A stretch of 64,000 nt of DNA from NCBI GenBank assembly GCA_035698665.1, contig DASSBN010000013.1, positions 26,083-90,082 on the forward strand, read 5' to 3'. Origin of the DNA: DATEOR01 sp035698665. GTDB lineage: Bacteria > Actinomycetota > Thermoleophilia > Gaiellales > Gaiellaceae. The position numbers were made by a program, and so were the translations under genes. Under the pieces are notes generated by a model. It did not search any database. It saw nothing but the letters and a program-made list of their open reading frames with translations, and had not been told where the DNA came from. This document shows, one piece after another, positions 27,137 to 34,681 of this stretch (position 1 is the first letter of the stretch; each line of letters starts with the position of its first letter).

Positions 27137-28051
27137 ATGAGCGCTCCCGGCGACAATCGCCTCGCGCTCGCTGCCGCCCGCCGGTTGACGCTCGATGCAA
27201 CGGCGGCGCGGGTCGTGCGGGCGATGAAGGAAGCCGACGTCCGCGTGATCTTGTTGAAGGGCCCGACGCTCTCGGAGCTCTACGACGGCGCCCGCCAGTA
27301 CAGCGACGTCGATCTGCTCGTCGCGCCGGAGAGCATGCGGACGGCCGAAGAGGCCCTCGCCGGCCTCGGTTTCGTTCTGCGCGACGACGATCCGCACAGC
27401 CGCATCTGGTGGCGCGAAGGGGTGGACGTCGATCTGCACTCGGCGCTCGTCGGCGTGCAGGTGAGCCCTCCGCGCCTTTGGGAGGTCCTGGGTGCGGAAA
27501 CCGAGGTTCACGTCGTCGGCGACGAGCAAGTCGAGGTCCTGAAAGGGCCTGCGCGCGCACTGCACGTCGTGCTGCACGCCGCACAGCACGGGCTGCAGGA
27601 GGCGAAGCCACGCGAGGACCTCCGCAGGGCGCTCGAGCGGATTCCGGAGGACACGTGGGCCGACGCGACTCGGCTCGCGGCGGCACTGGACGCTCAGGCG
27701 GCTTTTTGGACAGGGCTCAGCATGGAGCCGGCCGGCCGGGAGCTGTCGTCCAAGCTGGAGCTCGAAAAAGGCCCCTCTCGGACCGAGACGGAGCTGCGTG
27801 CCTCGACCGCGCCCCCGACGGCGGTCGGCCTCCTTCGGCTTGCCGAGACACCAGGTCTCGGAGCGAAGCTACGACTGATCTGGCGGGAGGCTTTTCCGTC
27901 CTCTGCGTACCTGCGCACGTGGTCGCGGCTCGCGAGACGCGGCCGGACCGGGCTGGCGCTCGCTCACGTCTGGAGGCCGATCTGGATCCTCATCCGCCTC
28001 GGTCCCGCGCTCGCCGCGATCATGCGGGCGCGGCGGGCGGCCCGGAGGTAA
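27137..28051 (+). CDS. Nucleotidyltransferase-fold protein of the RiPP cluster
   Basis: 304 residues of the NTP_transf_5-like family (uncharacterised nucleotidyltransferases). The catalytic block LKGPTLSELYDGARQYSDVD spans residues 40-60; Asp58 and Asp60 are the likely metal ligands, and a third acidic residue is likely in VDVDLHS. Such proteins recur next to lasso peptide clusters that also encode an HPr-kinase-like enzyme, where a role in peptide tailoring has been proposed; nothing here proves it. It starts three bases after the permease stop, so it belongs to the exporter operon. Its last 32 bp overlap the convergent B2 protease gene. Confidence 0.8.
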   Translation: MSAPGDNRLALAAARRLTLDATAARVVRAMKEADVRVILLKGPTLSELYDGARQYSDVDLLVAPESMRTAEEALAGLGFVLRDDDPHSRIWWREGVDVDLHSALVGVQVSPPRLWEVLGAETEVHVVGDEQVEVLKGPARALHVVLHAAQHGLQEAKPREDLRRALERIPEDTWADATRLAAALDAQAAFWTGLSMEPAGRELSSKLELEKGPSRTETELRASTAPPTAVGLLRLAETPGLGAKLRLIWREAFPSSAYLRTWSRLARRGRTGLALAHVWRPIWILIRLGPALAAIMRARRAARR

Positions 28052-28514
28052 CTGGGTCGGGAAGGGGGCATCGTTGCCCGTCGAGGTCGAAGGCGATGAT
28101 CGGAACGAGGTTCTCGAGTGTCGCCTCCGTGTCGTGCGCGGCCTCGCCGCGGAGCGTCAGCCACGCATGGCCAGGCGGCCCGTCGTCTCCCTTGCGCACG
28201 CCGAGGACGAGACGTGAATCTTCGTTTCCGGCGGGGAGGTAGCGGTAGGTGATCAGGCTACGCTCGAGGCAGTTGTCCCGGAGAGCGCCCGTCTTGTAGG
28301 CCCACCGCGCCAGCGTGACGACGACCGCCGATCTCCGTTGGTCCGGAGCGTGCCTGTGCCTCGGAGCCATCAAGCCGACGAGCTGGGGGAGGGGCATGAT
28401 CCGCTTGAGCAGGGGCAGGGCGGCCGCCCAGAGGAACATGCGAAGGGCGAGCCAGAGCTCACCCGGCCCCGACACGACTGTACGGATCCGCGAAGTGCGG
28501 GAGGGCTCGCTCAT
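28020..28514 (-). CDS. Lasso peptide B2-type leader peptidase (transglutaminase-like)
   Basis: 164 residues. Family members are Cys-His proteases that cut the leader from lasso precursors. Cys82 in RDNCLERSL and His116 in PPGHAWLTL are the catalytic pair; the third acidic residue is less clear. A hydrophobic N-terminal stretch (about 20-50) is usual for this family. The ATG overlaps the kinase stop (ATGA at 28511-28514), showing translational coupling. The 3' end overlaps the nucleotidyltransferase gene on the other strand by 32 bp. Confidence 0.85.
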   Translation of the reverse strand: MSEPSRTSRIRTVVSGPGELWLALRMFLWAAALPLLKRIMPLPQLVGLMAPRHRHAPDQRRSAVVVTLARWAYKTGALRDNCLERSLITYRYLPAGNEDSRLVLGVRKGDDGPPGHAWLTLRGEAAHDTEATLENLVPIIAFDLDGQRCPLPDPVTSGPPAAPA

Positions 28515-29362
28515 GCCGCCTCGGGGATGAGAACCCGTTCGATCTCGCCCAGCAGCCGCGGAAGCTCCTCGAGCGTGGCCGTGAAGCGAACCTCGTAGAC
28601 GGGAACGCGCCCCGCGAGCTCGAGGTACGCCGCGACCGTGCTGCGCCTGAGCTCATCCTCGAGGAGCGTGAAGCAGTACGCATGGGGAAGGAGCATCCGA
28701 ATCACGTCGTCGGCGGCGAGGCGCCGTAGCTCGACACCCCTCCCTTCCTCTTGCCGGCTGAGAATGCAGAGGGCTGCCAGCGGCATGCCCTTCCCTCCGA
28801 CCGTGATTCGCCCGTCCTCGTCGAGGACCGGCGCCGGTGGCACCGGGACGTCGAAATACGCTGCGGATGCCGGCCGGAGGCGCACCGAGAACGGCAGCTC
28901 GTGCACCCGGATGCCGGAGCTCGAAGTCTCGAACGCGAGCGCGTCGTCGGCGCAGACGCGGTAACCCCTCCCCGCAAGCCCGAAGGCGATCGTCGACTTG
29001 CCGGTCTGCGAGTCCGCGCAAAACCCGATGACGCCGCCGGGGGACTCGATCGCACTCGCGTGCAGCACCTGGCGTCCGAGCAGTTGCAGCGTCATCGGCG
29101 CGATCGTGCGGCGGTACGTGTCGATCACCAGGTCGTCCGAGGCGCCTTCGTTCGGTACCGCGAGGATCTCCCCATCTGTTCCGGAGCGAAAGGCACCGAC
29201 GACGGGAAGGTACGCCCAGTATTCGTTTCCGGCGCGGTAGAAGTACGCGGAGGGGATGCCCGCGTAGTCCACCCAGACCAGGGTCGAAGGGTCGCTTTCG
29301 TCCGGCAAAGGCGCATCGATCGTGCCGCGCTCCGCGATCGCAAGCGTGAGTGTGGTGGTCAT
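28511..29362 (-). CDS. HPr-kinase-like peptide kinase of the RiPP cluster
   Basis: 283 residues resembling the C-terminal catalytic domain of HPr kinase, with a P-loop-like ADSQTGKST (116-124; the first Gly of the usual motif is Ala), His101 in LHASAIE and the acidic pair Asp139-Asp140 in RVCADDALAFE. Known from related clusters: such kinases phosphorylate lasso precursors, for example at a C-terminal Ser. Here the precursor ends in Glu; it has serines only at positions 6, 8, 17, 23, 29, 38 and 41, so the target, if any, must differ. It lies 79 bp downstream of the precursor, beyond a strong hairpin, and is coupled to the B2 gene. Confidence 0.82.
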   Translation of the reverse strand: MTTTLTLAIAERGTIDAPLPDESDPSTLVWVDYAGIPSAYFYRAGNEYWAYLPVVGAFRSGTDGEILAVPNEGASDDLVIDTYRRTIAPMTLQLLGRQVLHASAIESPGGVIGFCADSQTGKSTIAFGLAGRGYRVCADDALAFETSSSGIRVHELPFSVRLRPASAAYFDVPVPPAPVLDEDGRITVGGKGMPLAALCILSRQEEGRGVELRRLAADDVIRMLLPHAYCFTLLEDELRRSTVAAYLELAGRVPVYEVRFTATLEELPRLLGEIERVLIPEAA

Positions 29363-29382
29363 TCCGTCACAGGGTACGCAGC

Positions 29383-29421
29383 CGCCCGGCCCGTCTCCCG
29401 TCGAGGAGACGAAACCGGGCG
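29383..29421 (-). terminator. Two-tier hairpin between precursor and kinase genes
   Basis: Outer stem CGCCCGG/CCGGGCG (7 bp), a small internal loop (AAA against CC), inner stem CGTCTCC/GGAGACG (7 bp) and a six-base loop. No T-run follows, so it may act as an RNA stabiliser or partial terminator, keeping precursor mRNA above enzyme mRNA. Confidence 0.6.
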
Positions 29422-29441
29422 GTGACTAAGCGATTGACGTG

Positions 29442-29612
29442 CTATTCCTGGCCGTGAGGCTTCAGGTTCGGCTCGCCCGGATCTGCTGGGCTCGGAACGG
29501 ACTTGCCGTTTGCCGGACCCCCGGCGCTGCCCCCCTGCATCACGCTGGCAACGTCTCCGAGGGAGCGAAGCTCCATCGGCTCCCACGTCGACAGACTTCT
29601 CTCGAACGTCAT
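29442..29612 (-). CDS. Lasso-like RiPP precursor peptide, 56 residues
   Basis: Starts at ATG 29612 behind the best ribosome site in the cluster (GGAGGAGGTGA, seven-base spacing) and ends TAG at 29444-29442. The leader has the lasso-type recognition pattern: W10-E-P12, L15, then LGDVASVMQGG (18-28), matching the usual aromatic-Pro-Leu-Gly pattern read by the RRE protein. The 3' half reads GGPANGKSVP then SPADPGEPNLKPHGQE. If the core began at Gly27 as spacing predicts, ring position 9 would be Asn35, not Asp/Glu. If it began at Gly36, Asp44 would be residue 9 and could close a ring, with a Pro-rich tail. The residue at the usual Thr(-2) is Met25. It sits 21 bp after the cyclase gene. Confidence 0.8.
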   Translation of the reverse strand: MTFERSLSTWEPMELRSLGDVASVMQGGSAGGPANGKSVPSPADPGEPNLKPHGQE

Positions 29613-29633
29613 CGCTTTGTCACCTCCTCCGAT

Positions 29634-31511
29634 CTAGCTCCACTGACGAGCCCATGCTTCGAGATTGAGCACGCTCCACAACTTGTGAGCGAGCATTGAA
29701 AACTCGAGAACGCTGGAACCGTCACCTCTTTCTCTCCCTTGCAACCGGTTAAGTGAAGACCGGAACGCTGATTGTAGGGCGTGTCCGTCAACAATTCCAC
29801 TCGACGAAAGTGTGGGCGCCCCCTGGTACTCCTCCCAGGCGCGCGGAATCTGGGCGGTGAGCGTCGAGGTCGAGAAATCGGTGATGAGAACCTTCTTCTG
29901 GTCCTCGAATCCCGCCTCGGGGAAGCGCCTCGCGAGCGTGCCGCGGAGAATTCCCTTCGCACGGTGTCCTTCGTGCAGCAGCCGCGGCGGAGTGCGGAGG
30001 AGAAAATCGACGACGCCCGGGTCCCAAAACGGCATGAAAGGCTCGAAACCGAGCCGTCTCCCTCGTTCGAAGGCCTCTTCGCGCTCCATTGCCACGACGA
30101 CGTTCTCGAAATACGGCACGACGCCGCTGAGGTAGGAGCCCTGGCTGTGGCGCCCCTGTGTCCAGCGGATGGCGCGCTCCTCCACCTGACGCGCAAGCTC
30201 TTGGTCGGGAGCGAGCCACTCGTCCATGCGCTCGTGCAGCCGCTGCCGGCGATGGTCATCGAGCCTCCCCGGCGCGAGGCGGCCGACGACGCCTCGCCCC
30301 GCGTCCTTGAGCACGACCTTCGTCCCGTATCTCCAGAGGAGGTTCCGGAGCATCGGCCACTTCCGCACGGTGTACGAGTTGCGGTACGTGAGCCAGAAGT
30401 GGTGGAGCTCACGGAGGTGGAAGCCGCGCATGCAGTCGGCGGCCCACATGGGGGCCACCGAGAGCCATTCGTCCCCGCCCGCGCCGGTGAGCACCGTCTT
30501 CGCTCCCTGGGCGCGCCCTTTCCGAGCGAGGTGGGTGTAGAGCGGGTGCCAGATGTTCACGAGGGGCATCGGCCAGGTGCCCGTCGTCCGGAGAGCCTCG
30601 AGCACGAGCCCGTTCGAACCCTCGGCCTCGGCGAACGAGACGACCGTCTGGGGCATTCCGAGCTGACTCGCCACGCGCCTCTGAATGGGCTCTTCGTTGA
30701 AGTTCGGGTCGGGGAAGACGAGGGAGAGCGCGATCGGTGCTTCCAATCCCTTCGCCTCGGCGCCGTCGGCCGCGTACATGGCCACGGCCACGGAGTCGAT
30801 TCCGCCGCTCAGGAAGATCGACGGCCTGCCGACCACAAGGGCCCGGTCGAGCGCCTGTTCCAAGAGCGTCGAAAGGTGCGGCAGATCGGCCTCCGTGGTC
30901 CACTGCACTTCTTCCTCGCTCGGCGCGGGATCCCAGTACCGAGACGTCGTGATCCCGGTGTCGTTCGCTGTGAGCGCCGTTCCGGCCGGGATCCGGCGAA
31001 TCGTTTCGAAATACGTCTCCGACGGGTCGAGGTGATAGTTGACGAGCGACTCGGCCAGCGCGGGGCGGTTGAGCGTTCCCGGTACCTGGTCTGCACGAGC
31101 GAGAGCGACGATGGAGTCCGAGAAGTACCAGGCGCCGTCGAGCCCCTTCGCGTAGAAAAGCGGGTGCTGGCCGAGAGCATCCCGAGCGGCGAGCACGGTG
31201 TCGGAGCGGGCATCCCAGAGGGCCAGTGCGAAGACGCCGTCGATCCGCTTCAAGACCTCCGGGCCGATCTCGAGGTAGGCACGGAGGACGAGCTCCGCTG
31301 GCCCGCTTCCGGGGTCGACGCCTGCAACGCGCGCGAGCTCGTCCGGGTTGAAGAGGTGGCCGTCGAAGACCGCGAGGCCCAAGTCGCTTCGCGCGATGGC
31401 GGCGCCCGCCGGCCCCGGCGTGACCCTGGGCTCTCCCTCCCTTGGCCGGTAGCGCAGGGAAAACGACGAGGTGTCGGGCGCCGACTCGGGCGCCTCGAGC
31501 GCGACTGCCAC
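29634..31511 (-). CDS. Asparagine-synthetase-like lasso cyclase
   Basis: 625 residues. A class-II amidotransferase-like N-terminal domain (about 1-200) lacks the N-terminal Cys needed for glutamine hydrolysis. The AMP-forming domain has the PPi loop FLSGGIDSVAV (near residue 234) and VLTGAGGDEWLSV. Known of the family: lasso cyclases adenylate an Asp/Glu side chain and join it to the N-terminal amine. The reading frame is open another 51 codons upstream inside the PqqD gene, but GTG 31511, two bases after the PqqD stop, gives the expected N-terminus, so I use that. It is the second gene of the minus-strand operon. True asparagine synthetase is unlikely, given the missing Cys and the neighbours. 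Confidence 0.87.
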   Translation of the reverse strand: MAVALEAPESAPDTSSFSLRYRPREGEPRVTPGPAGAAIARSDLGLAVFDGHLFNPDELARVAGVDPGSGPAELVLRAYLEIGPEVLKRIDGVFALALWDARSDTVLAARDALGQHPLFYAKGLDGAWYFSDSIVALARADQVPGTLNRPALAESLVNYHLDPSETYFETIRRIPAGTALTANDTGITTSRYWDPAPSEEEVQWTTEADLPHLSTLLEQALDRALVVGRPSIFLSGGIDSVAVAMYAADGAEAKGLEAPIALSLVFPDPNFNEEPIQRRVASQLGMPQTVVSFAEAEGSNGLVLEALRTTGTWPMPLVNIWHPLYTHLARKGRAQGAKTVLTGAGGDEWLSVAPMWAADCMRGFHLRELHHFWLTYRNSYTVRKWPMLRNLLWRYGTKVVLKDAGRGVVGRLAPGRLDDHRRQRLHERMDEWLAPDQELARQVEERAIRWTQGRHSQGSYLSGVVPYFENVVVAMEREEAFERGRRLGFEPFMPFWDPGVVDFLLRTPPRLLHEGHRAKGILRGTLARRFPEAGFEDQKKVLITDFSTSTLTAQIPRAWEEYQGAPTLSSSGIVDGHALQSAFRSSLNRLQGRERGDGSSVLEFSMLAHKLWSVLNLEAWARQWS

Positions 31512-31513
31512 CC

Positions 31514-31864
31514 TCAGCTGCCTGCCAGGAGGAGCTTCTTCTCGACGAGTTCCGCGATCAGGGTGTCGATCTCCTCGCGAAGCTGGTCGGGCGGCACGTC
31601 GAATTCTTGGAGGAGGGCAGCCTGAACCTCGTCGCGGTTCGAGCCGGAGGCGAGCATGTCCCACGCGCGCGTCGCAGTCGGATTCAGCGCGTAGATTTCG
31701 TTCGTCTGAAGATGGACGAGGACGGTCTCGCCCTCGACGAGCTGAGTCACCACGTCTGGATCAGGGCGCCAATTGCCCTTGGGATCGGACACCTCGAAGC
31801 CGCCTTGATCGTCGGTCACGTTTCGGAGAAGGAAATGCTGATCGGTCTCACCCGTTCGAACCAC
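31514..31864 (-). CDS. PqqD-like RRE (lasso B1) protein
   Basis: 116 residues. The PqqD/RiPP-recognition fold is seen from about residue 33: RPDPDVVTQLVEGETVLVHL, then NEIYALNPTATRAWDML and a helical end with an FDVPPDQLREEIDTLI block. The ~30-residue N-terminal extension is longer than in many B1 proteins. Its expected job is to hold the leader of the precursor and present it to protease and cyclase. It is the first gene of the operon; start GTG 31864. The leader RNA contains a small hairpin TTCGCC-TGCG-GGCGAA. Confidence 0.87.
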   Translation of the reverse strand: MVRTGETDQHFLLRNVTDDQGGFEVSDPKGNWRPDPDVVTQLVEGETVLVHLQTNEIYALNPTATRAWDMLASGSNRDEVQAALLQEFDVPPDQLREEIDTLIAELVEKKLLLAGS

Positions 31865-31921
31865 TCACACTGATTCTTCGTGTCTCAGTCGTGGTTCGCC
31901 CGCAGGCGAAGAACTCCTAGG

Positions 31922-31950
31922 ATCATGCGACCGAGGGGGTGGGTTGTCAA
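31922..31950 (-). promoter_or_regulatory. Promoter of the RiPP biosynthetic operon
   Basis: TTGACA (31950-31945, perfect), 17-bp spacer, CATGAT (31927-31922, four of six). The -35 overlaps the last codons of the MBL-fold gene on the same strand. The leader to the GTG of the PqqD gene is about 50 bases. Confidence 0.75.
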
Positions 31951-32690
31951 TCGCCGGGCTCGCCGGAGATGTCGACCACGAGCCCGTCCTTCGCGATCTG
32001 CACGCCGTCCGGCACCGGCAGCTCGACGGGCCTGTGCGTGAGGAGGATCGGTCCGTCCGCCGCGGCGAGGGCCTCGTCGGCCGAGAGGTGGCCGCGCGGC
32101 TGGCCGTCCTTGTCCGGTTGCGCCAATGTCGCCTCGCAGACGAAGAGGTCCGCCCCGCGTGCGAGTTCGGAGAGCTGCTCGGTCGGCGCGGAGTCGCCCG
32201 AGTAGGCGAGCACACTGTTGCCCTCGCGCACGCGGAAGCCGTAGGCCTCCATTGTGTAATGCGGGAGCCTGTGCGCCTCGACCTCGAAGCCGGCTGCCTC
32301 GAAGGGAGTCTCCGGCTCGAACTCGTGGAGGTCGAACGCCGAGTCGAACATCCCCGGGTTTCCGAAGTTCGCCGCGAAGGCATCCAGCTGGCCGCGCCCG
32401 CCGGGCGGAAGCCAGACGGTGCAGGGGATGTGCTCGTTGGGCGGGCCGTACGCGTTCAGCCAGGCCCACGGAACCAGGTCGCCCCAGTGGTCGAGGTGAA
32501 AGTGCGTGATCGCCGCGGCGCCGACGCTCGCCCCGCCGTTCGCGCGCAGGCGCGCGAGCACCCCCGGGCCGCAGTCGAGGAGAAGGCTCCTGCGCGGCTC
32601 GGCACTCGTCTCGACGAGGTAGCCGGACTGGGCGCTGCCGGGGTTCGGCCAGGCCGGGGATGACCCGATGACGGTGAGGCGCACGTTCAT
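31947..32690 (-). CDS. MBL-fold metallohydrolase
   Basis: 247 residues of the RNase Z-like branch of the metallo-beta-lactamase fold. Metal ligands THFHLDHWGD give His63, His65, Asp67 and His68; later ligands are in YSGDSAP (Asp) and the His of ILLTHRP. The substrate is unknown: RNase Z-like hydrolases include tRNA 3' nucleases, phosphodiesterases and arylsulfatase-like enzymes, and this one is shorter than tRNase Z and lacks its exosite arm. The start is ATG 32690, divergent from the B12 mutase subunit with 16 bp between the start codons, so the two are probably under one regulator. Confidence 0.85.
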   Translation of the reverse strand: MNVRLTVIGSSPAWPNPGSAQSGYLVETSAEPRRSLLLDCGPGVLARLRANGGASVGAAAITHFHLDHWGDLVPWAWLNAYGPPNEHIPCTVWLPPGGRGQLDAFAANFGNPGMFDSAFDLHEFEPETPFEAAGFEVEAHRLPHYTMEAYGFRVREGNSVLAYSGDSAPTEQLSELARGADLFVCEATLAQPDKDGQPRGHLSADEALAAADGPILLTHRPVELPVPDGVQIAKDGLVVDISGEPGD

Positions 32691-32708
32691 ATACTGACCG
32701 ACCGGTAT
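32691..32708. promoter_or_regulatory. Candidate operator between divergent MBL and mutase genes
   Basis: An imperfect 18-bp palindrome beginning ATAC and ending GTAT (six of nine pairs match), with the core CCGACCGG, in the 16-bp gap between two start codons. TATACT at 32690-32695 is a good -10 for the mutase subunit. A protein bound here would block both genes. The shape suits a TetR-type repressor; none is encoded nearby. Confidence 0.5.
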
Positions 32709-33114
32709 GAATCGCGAGCGCAAGATCAGGGTCGTCATTGCAAAACCCGGGTTGGATGGCCACGACCGCGGCGCGAAGATCATCGCGCGCGCGCTCCGCG
32801 ACGCGGGCATGGAGGTCATCTACACGGGTCTTCACCAGACCCCGGAGCAGATCGTCGAGACCGCCATCCAGGAGGACGCGGACGCCGTCGGCATCTCGAT
32901 CCTGTCGGGGGCCCACATGACGCTCGTCCCGAAGATCCTCGAAGGGTTGAAGGAGAACGGTGTCGACGACGTCGTGGTGGTCGTCGGCGGCACGATCCCG
33001 AAGCCGGACGTCGAGGAGCTGAAGCGGCAAGGCGTTGCGGAGGTCTTCACCCCCGGAGCGCCCATGTCCGAGATCGTCGACTTCCTCCGCGAGCGAGTTC
33101 CGGTCACGCGGTGA
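32707..33114 (+). CDS. Methylmalonyl-CoA mutase, B12-binding small subunit
   Basis: 135 residues forming one Rossmann-like cobalamin-binding domain. The base-off motif DGHDRG at 17-22 supplies His19 to the cobalt; the later GxS and GG elements are GISILSGAHM and VVVGGTIP. Stand-alone domains of this size are the partners of 550-residue large subunits, and one is encoded at 23949, 7 kb away. The last four bases (GTGA) overlap the enoyl-CoA hydratase start, so those two are coupled. Confidence 0.94.
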   Translation: MNRERKIRVVIAKPGLDGHDRGAKIIARALRDAGMEVIYTGLHQTPEQIVETAIQEDADAVGISILSGAHMTLVPKILEGLKENGVDDVVVVVGGTIPKPDVEELKRQGVAEVFTPGAPMSEIVDFLRERVPVTR

Positions 33115-33884
33115 GCGTCGACGTCGCACGTGACGGCGGCGTCGCAGTCGTGACCGTCAACCGGCCCGACGCGATGAACGCGCTCGACGTCGAGCATGCC
33201 GAAGCGCTGCGCGACCATCTCGAGGATCTCGCCGCCGATCCCGAGGCGCGCGTCGTCCTGCTGACCGGCGCGGGCGAGAAGGCCTTCGTCGCCGGGGCGG
33301 ACATCAAGTACATGCAATCGCTCGGCGTTCTCGAGGCGCGGCGCTGGGGCGAGCTCGGCCAGGCGTGCGCGAACCTCCTCGAGACGATTCCGAAGCCCAC
33401 CATCGCGGCGATCAACGGCTTCGCGCTCGGCGGTGGCTGCGAGCTCGCGCTCGCGTGCGACATCCGCCTCGCGTCGAACCAGGCGAAGCTCGGCCAGCCC
33501 GAGGTGAACCTCGGGATCATCCCCGGCTGGGGCGGAAGCCAGCGCCTGCCGCGCATCGTCGGGCTCGGCTTCGCGAAGGAGATCGTCTTCTCCGGGCGGG
33601 CGGTCAGCGCGCAGGAGGCGCACGACTGGGGCCTCGTCAATCAGATCTACGAGCCCGCCGAGCTCATGCCCGCCGCGATGAAGCTCGCTCACGAGCTCGC
33701 GAGGAAGAGCCCGCTGGCCCTCGCGTACGCCAAGGAGGCGACGAACCTCTACCTCACGGGTGAGGCCAGCGCGCACATGGAGACGGAGCTTCGCCTCTTC
33801 GCCATGCTGTTCTCCTCGGAGGACCAGAAGGAGGGCATGGCCGCCTTCGCCGAGAAGCGCGAGCCCGAGTTCCAGGGCCGCTGA
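33111..33884 (+). CDS. Enoyl-CoA hydratase/crotonase
   Basis: 257 residues, the usual length. It hydrates trans-2-enoyl-CoA to 3-hydroxyacyl-CoA. Oxyanion-hole blocks are AFVAGADIKYM and NGFALGGGCELALACD. Both catalytic glutamates are present (Glu111 and Glu131), so hydratase activity is likely rather than a side branch of the superfamily. Start GTG 33111 overlaps the mutase small subunit stop. Feeds the dehydrogenase at 5660 and the thiolase at 3612. Confidence 0.92.
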   Translation: MSVDVARDGGVAVVTVNRPDAMNALDVEHAEALRDHLEDLAADPEARVVLLTGAGEKAFVAGADIKYMQSLGVLEARRWGELGQACANLLETIPKPTIAAINGFALGGGCELALACDIRLASNQAKLGQPEVNLGIIPGWGGSQRLPRIVGLGFAKEIVFSGRAVSAQEAHDWGLVNQIYEPAELMPAAMKLAHELARKSPLALAYAKEATNLYLTGEASAHMETELRLFAMLFSSEDQKEGMAAFAEKREPEFQGR

Positions 33885-33919
33885 CGTCCGAAAAGCCGCT
33901 GCTAGCCTGGGACGAGCCC

Positions 33920-34681
33920 ATGCAAGACGCACTCACGATCGCCGGCCGCGAGTTCGGCTCGCGCCTTCTCCTCGGCACCGGGAAGTACGACACCTTCGAG
34001 ACGATGCGCGACGCCGTCGTGGCGTCGGGCTCCGAGATCGTCACCGTGGCGGTCCGGCGAATCGACTTCGACGCGCCCGGCGAGGACATCACGTCCTTCC
34101 TGCCGGGGGAGGTTCTGCTGCTCCCGAACACGTCGGGCTGCGAGACCGCGGATGAGGCGGTGCGCTCGGCCAAGCTCGCCCGTGCCGGCGGCCTGCCCGA
34201 CTGGGTGAAGCTCGAGGTGATCCCCGATCCGCGCTACCTGTTGCCCGATCCGGTCGAGACCCTGCGCGCGGCCGCCGTGCTCGTCGAGGACGGCTTCACC
34301 GTGCTGCCGTACGTGCTCCCTGACCCGGTGCTCGCCAAGAAGCTCGAAGAGATTGGCTGCGCGACGGTCATGCCGCTCGCCGCGCCGATCGGAAGCGGAC
34401 GCGGCCTGAAGCTCCGGGACTCGATCCGGATCATCATCGAGCAGGCCGAGGTGCCGGTGGTCGTGGACGCCGGCCTCGGAGCGCCGTCGCACGCGGCCGA
34501 GTCGATGGAGATGGGTGCCGATGCCGTGCTCGTCAACACGGCGATCGCGCGGGCGGACGACCCGGTCGCGATGGCGGACGCCTTCCGCCTCGCCGTCGAG
34601 GCTGGCCGCAAGGCGCACCTCGCGGGTGTCATGGGGGAGCAGGAACCGACGCCGTCGAGCCCGGTCGGAGGGACGGTTTGA
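33920..34681 (+). CDS. thiG: Thiazole synthase
   Basis: 253 residues, normal length. It builds the thiazole phosphate of thiamine from deoxyxylulose phosphate, dehydroglycine/iminoglycine and ThiS-thiocarboxylate. Seen: SRLLLGTGKYDTFETM, the Schiff-base region DWVKLEVIPDPRYLLPD, and phosphate-binding VVDAGLGAPSHAAESMEMG. ATG 33920 is preceded by TAGCCT (33903-33908), a possible -10 eleven bases away. It overlaps thiS by four bases. No glycine oxidase or ThiH is visible. Confidence 0.95.
   Translation: MQDALTIAGREFGSRLLLGTGKYDTFETMRDAVVASGSEIVTVAVRRIDFDAPGEDITSFLPGEVLLLPNTSGCETADEAVRSAKLARAGGLPDWVKLEVIPDPRYLLPDPVETLRAAAVLVEDGFTVLPYVLPDPVLAKKLEEIGCATVMPLAAPIGSGRGLKLRDSIRIIIEQAEVPVVVDAGLGAPSHAAESMEMGADAVLVNTAIARADDPVAMADAFRLAVEAGRKAHLAGVMGEQEPTPSSPVGGTV

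Noticed and set aside
29781..31625. 614-residue plus-strand frame opposite the cyclase
   Set aside because: Shadow of the asparagine-synthetase-like gene; the translation shows no domain and the minus strand has the SGGxDS motif.
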